Part shown: positions 20,419 to 22,146 of the stretch, piece after piece
Numbering within the stretch: the stretch's first letter is position 1
How the letters are laid out: each line of letters begins with the position of its first letter
From: JAZGDL01 sp036477795
GTDB taxonomy: Bacteria > Planctomycetota > Phycisphaerae > UBA1845
NCBI GenBank assembly: GCA_036477795.1
Contig: JAZGDL010000267.1
Location: 1-22,146, forward strand
Direction: 5' to 3'
DNA: 22,146 nucleotides
The notes under the pieces: model-generated
What the model saw: the letters and a program-made list of their open reading frames with translations, nothing else
Told to the model about the DNA's origin: nothing
Databases searched by the model: none
Made by a program: the position numbers and the translations under genes

Positions 20419-22146
20419 CCCGGATCGAGAATAGACATAAAGGCGTCCTGGGGTATTTCGACGTTGCCGACGTTCTTCATGCGCTTTTTGCCTTCCTTTT
20501 GCTTTTCGAGCAGCTTGCGCTTGCGGGTGACGTCGCCTCCGTAGCACTTGGCGGTGACGTTCTTGCGGTAGGCTTTGATGGTCTCGCGGGCGATGACCTT
20601 GGCGCCGATGGCGGCTTGCAGGGGAATCTCGAACATGTGGCGGGCGATTTCCTTCTTTAATCGCTGGATGAGCCTGCGCCCGCGATGGGCGGCTTTGTCG
20701 CGATGCACGATGACCGATAGGGCGTCGACGGCGATGCCGTTGACCAGGATGTCGAGCTTGGCCAGATCGCCGCCGCGGAACTCGCTGATCTCGTAGTCCA
20801 CCGTGCCGTAGCCGCGGGTGCAGCTTTTGAGCTTGTCGTAGAAGTCGTAGATGATCTCGCCCAGGGGGAACTCGAAGGTGAGCATGACGCGGGTGGGCGA
20901 AAGGTACTCGGTTTTGCGGTGGGCGCCGCGGCGCTCCAGGGCCAGGTTCATCAGCGGGCCGACGTGTTCAGCGGGGATGATGATGTTGGCTGTGCAGAAC
21001 GGTTCGCGGATTTCGGCGATCCGCGATCGGTCGGGCATCTCGCTGGGGGATTGGATGTGCATGACGGAGCCGTCGTTCAGGGCGATCTCGTAGGTGACCG
21101 TGGGTGCGGTCTGTACGACGTTAACGTCGCTTTCACGTTCGAGGCGTTCCTGAATGATCTTCATGTGCAACAGGCCCAAGAAGCCGCAGCGAAAGCCGAT
21201 ACCCAAGGCGTCGGACGTGGCGGGTTCATAGGTGAAGGAGCTGTCGTTGAGCCAGAGGCGCTCCATGGCTTCGCGCAATTCGGCGGTTTCGGTGCCGGGG
21301 CCGGGATAAAAGTCGCAGAAGACCATCTGGGCGGGGGCCTGGTAGCCGGGAAGGGCCTGGGCTGCGGGATGCTGGGCGATAGTGACGGTGTCACCGATGT
21401 TGACGTCGGCCAACGTCTTGATGCCGGCGACCACGTAGCCGACCTCGCCGGCGGAGAGCGTCGGCACGGCGTCAGGCTTGGGGGTGTACTTGCCCACCTC
21501 GGTGACGACGTGCTCACTGCCGGCGGCCATCATGCGGATCTTGTCGCCGCGCTTGAGGGCGCCGTCAATCAGGCGTACGTGGCAAATCACGCCGCGATGC
21601 GGATCGGGTTTGGCATCGTAGATGAGTGCCCGGGTGGGGGCGCTGCGGTCGCCTTGGGGAGGTGGGATTCTTTCGCACACGGCGGCGAGCAATTCGTCCA
21701 GACCTTCGCCGGTTTTGGCGGAGGTGAAGAGGGCCTCTTCGGCGGCCAGTCCCAGGATCTGCTCGACCTCCAGAGCCACCTCTTCAGGATTGGCTGCCGG
21801 CAGATCGATCTTGTTGATGACCAGGATGATCTCGGCGTTGGCTTCGACGGCCAGGTAGGCGTTGGCGACGGTTTGAGCCTGGACGCCCTGGGTGGCGTCC
21901 ACCAGCAGTAGAACGCCCTCGCAGGCGGCCATGGCCCGGGAAACCTCGTAGTGGAAGTCGACGTGCCCCGGGGTGTCGATCAGGTTGAGCATGTACCGGC
22001 GGTGGTTGTGATCGTGCAGGATGGTGGCCCGGTTGGCTTTGATGGTGATGCCCATCTCGCGTTCCAGGTCCATGTCGTCCAGAAACTGTTCGCGCATCTC
22101 GCGCTTGCTGAGCGTGCCGGTACGTTCCAGCAGGCGGTCGGCCAAC
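20412..22146 (-). CDS. lepA: Elongation factor 4 / LepA GTPase (5' end outside window)
   Basis: LepA is a ribosome-associated GTPase that acts during initiation and elongation. About 577 residues are present against the usual 600, so roughly the first 25, with the P-loop, lie beyond the right edge. Visible are switch I/G2 ('EREMGITIKA'), G3 'DTPGH', G4 'NKID' and G5 'SAKTGEG'. The domain 'GYVVAGIKTLADVNIGDTV' follows. The LepA-specific C-terminal domain, 'KLDILVNGIAVDALSVIVHRD', then 'RQ'-equivalent basic helices and 'AIGAKVIARETIKAYRKNVTAKCYGGD', ends 'FMSILDPGD'. The stop lies 47 bases before the start of the candidate selenoprotein gene. Confidence 0.95.
   Translation of the reverse strand, partial: LADRLLERTGTLSKREMREQFLDDMDLEREMGITIKANRATILHDHNHRRYMLNLIDTPGHVDFHYEVSRAMAACEGVLLLVDATQGVQAQTVANAYLAVEANAEIILVINKIDLPAANPEEVALEVEQILGLAAEEALFTSAKTGEGLDELLAAVCERIPPPQGDRSAPTRALIYDAKPDPHRGVICHVRLIDGALKRGDKIRMMAAGSEHVVTEVGKYTPKPDAVPTLSAGEVGYVVAGIKTLADVNIGDTVTIAQHPAAQALPGYQAPAQMVFCDFYPGPGTETAELREAMERLWLNDSSFTYEPATSDALGIGFRCGFLGLLHMKIIQERLERESDVNVVQTAPTVTYEIALNDGSVMHIQSPSEMPDRSRIAEIREPFCTANIIIPAEHVGPLMNLALERRGAHRKTEYLSPTRVMLTFEFPLGEIIYDFYDKLKSCTRGYGTVDYEISEFRGGDLAKLDILVNGIAVDALSVIVHRDKAAHRGRRLIQRLKKEIARHMFEIPLQAAIGAKVIARETIKAYRKNVTAKCYGGDVTRKRKLLEKQKEGKKRMKNVGNVEIPQDAFMSILDPGD

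Noticed and set aside
20919..21911. Plus-strand 330-codon frame opposite lepA, and similar frames opposite argS
   Set aside because: These are GC-rich antisense shadows of well-identified conserved genes.

Overview
The window looks like a chromosomal piece of a GC-rich, Gram-negative-type bacterium. I infer an uncultured Planctomycetota (Phycisphaerae-like). The reasons are the combination of a small 'basic-QPF' type hypothetical, a divergent sigma factor, lipoproteins with Asp/Thr-rich linkers, and an exceptional load of intergenic hairpin repeats. Taxonomy is inference only. Nearly every gene is on the minus strand; the exceptions are the two genes at the left edge and one peptidase.

Layout from left to right. 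1-600: the end of a GH10-like glycosidase and a ComEA-like helix-hairpin-helix membrane protein, both on plus. 550-3600 (minus): an ABC-ATPase/acetyltransferase fusion, a holin-like two-helix protein and a sigma-70-like factor, separated by hairpin repeats including a 38-bp tandem array. 3600-5340: one small conserved gene and about 1.1 kb of hairpins. 5340-5960: an M48-type lipoprotein peptidase (plus). 6100-6920: a lipoprotein with a 15-bp-repeat Asp/Thr linker. 7070-10120: a sulfate-assimilation/siroheme operon, cysH - CbiX-type chelatase - cobA, with a near-consensus promoter, a Cys-rich leader peptide and a terminator in front of it. 10240-10700: repeats. 10800-15480: a SirB1-family protein behind a 1266-residue coiled-coil protein. 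15750-16300: a degenerate amidase/PGRP-like protein. 16500-18970: argS and rsfS. 19070-20364: a beta-barrel outer-membrane protein and a small metal-binding-domain lipoprotein. 20412-end: lepA, lacking its first residues.

Three things stand out. (1) At 20005-20364 an unannotated minus-strand gene encodes an HMA (MerP-like) domain whose two metal-binding cysteines are both TGA codons (UxxU in place of CxxC). It has a strong ribosome site, a lipoprotein signal and a GGUC-loop hairpin at SECIS-like distance from both TGAs. It is a very good candidate selenoprotein that ordinary gene callers miss completely. (2) At 9962-10084 a 40-codon ORF with a Cys-Ser-Cys-Cys-Cys run sits between a TTGACA-N17-TATAGT promoter and a perfect intrinsic terminator, directly upstream of cysH. 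This is the layout of cysteine-responsive attenuation. (3) The hairpin repeats repeatedly occur as inverted twins that differ by compensatory base changes. One copy lies between exact 30-bp direct repeats, as if it had inserted between cysH and the chelatase gene, and another is translated as the tail of the chelatase.

How the genes fit together: cysH reduces activated sulfate, and the chelatase and CobA make siroheme for the sulfite reductase that would follow, so one Cys-controlled transcript would supply both reductant chemistry and cofactor. LepA, RsfS and ArgRS are translation genes. The candidate selenoprotein and the beta-barrel lie between them and may form an envelope metal-handling pair, which is inference from adjacency.
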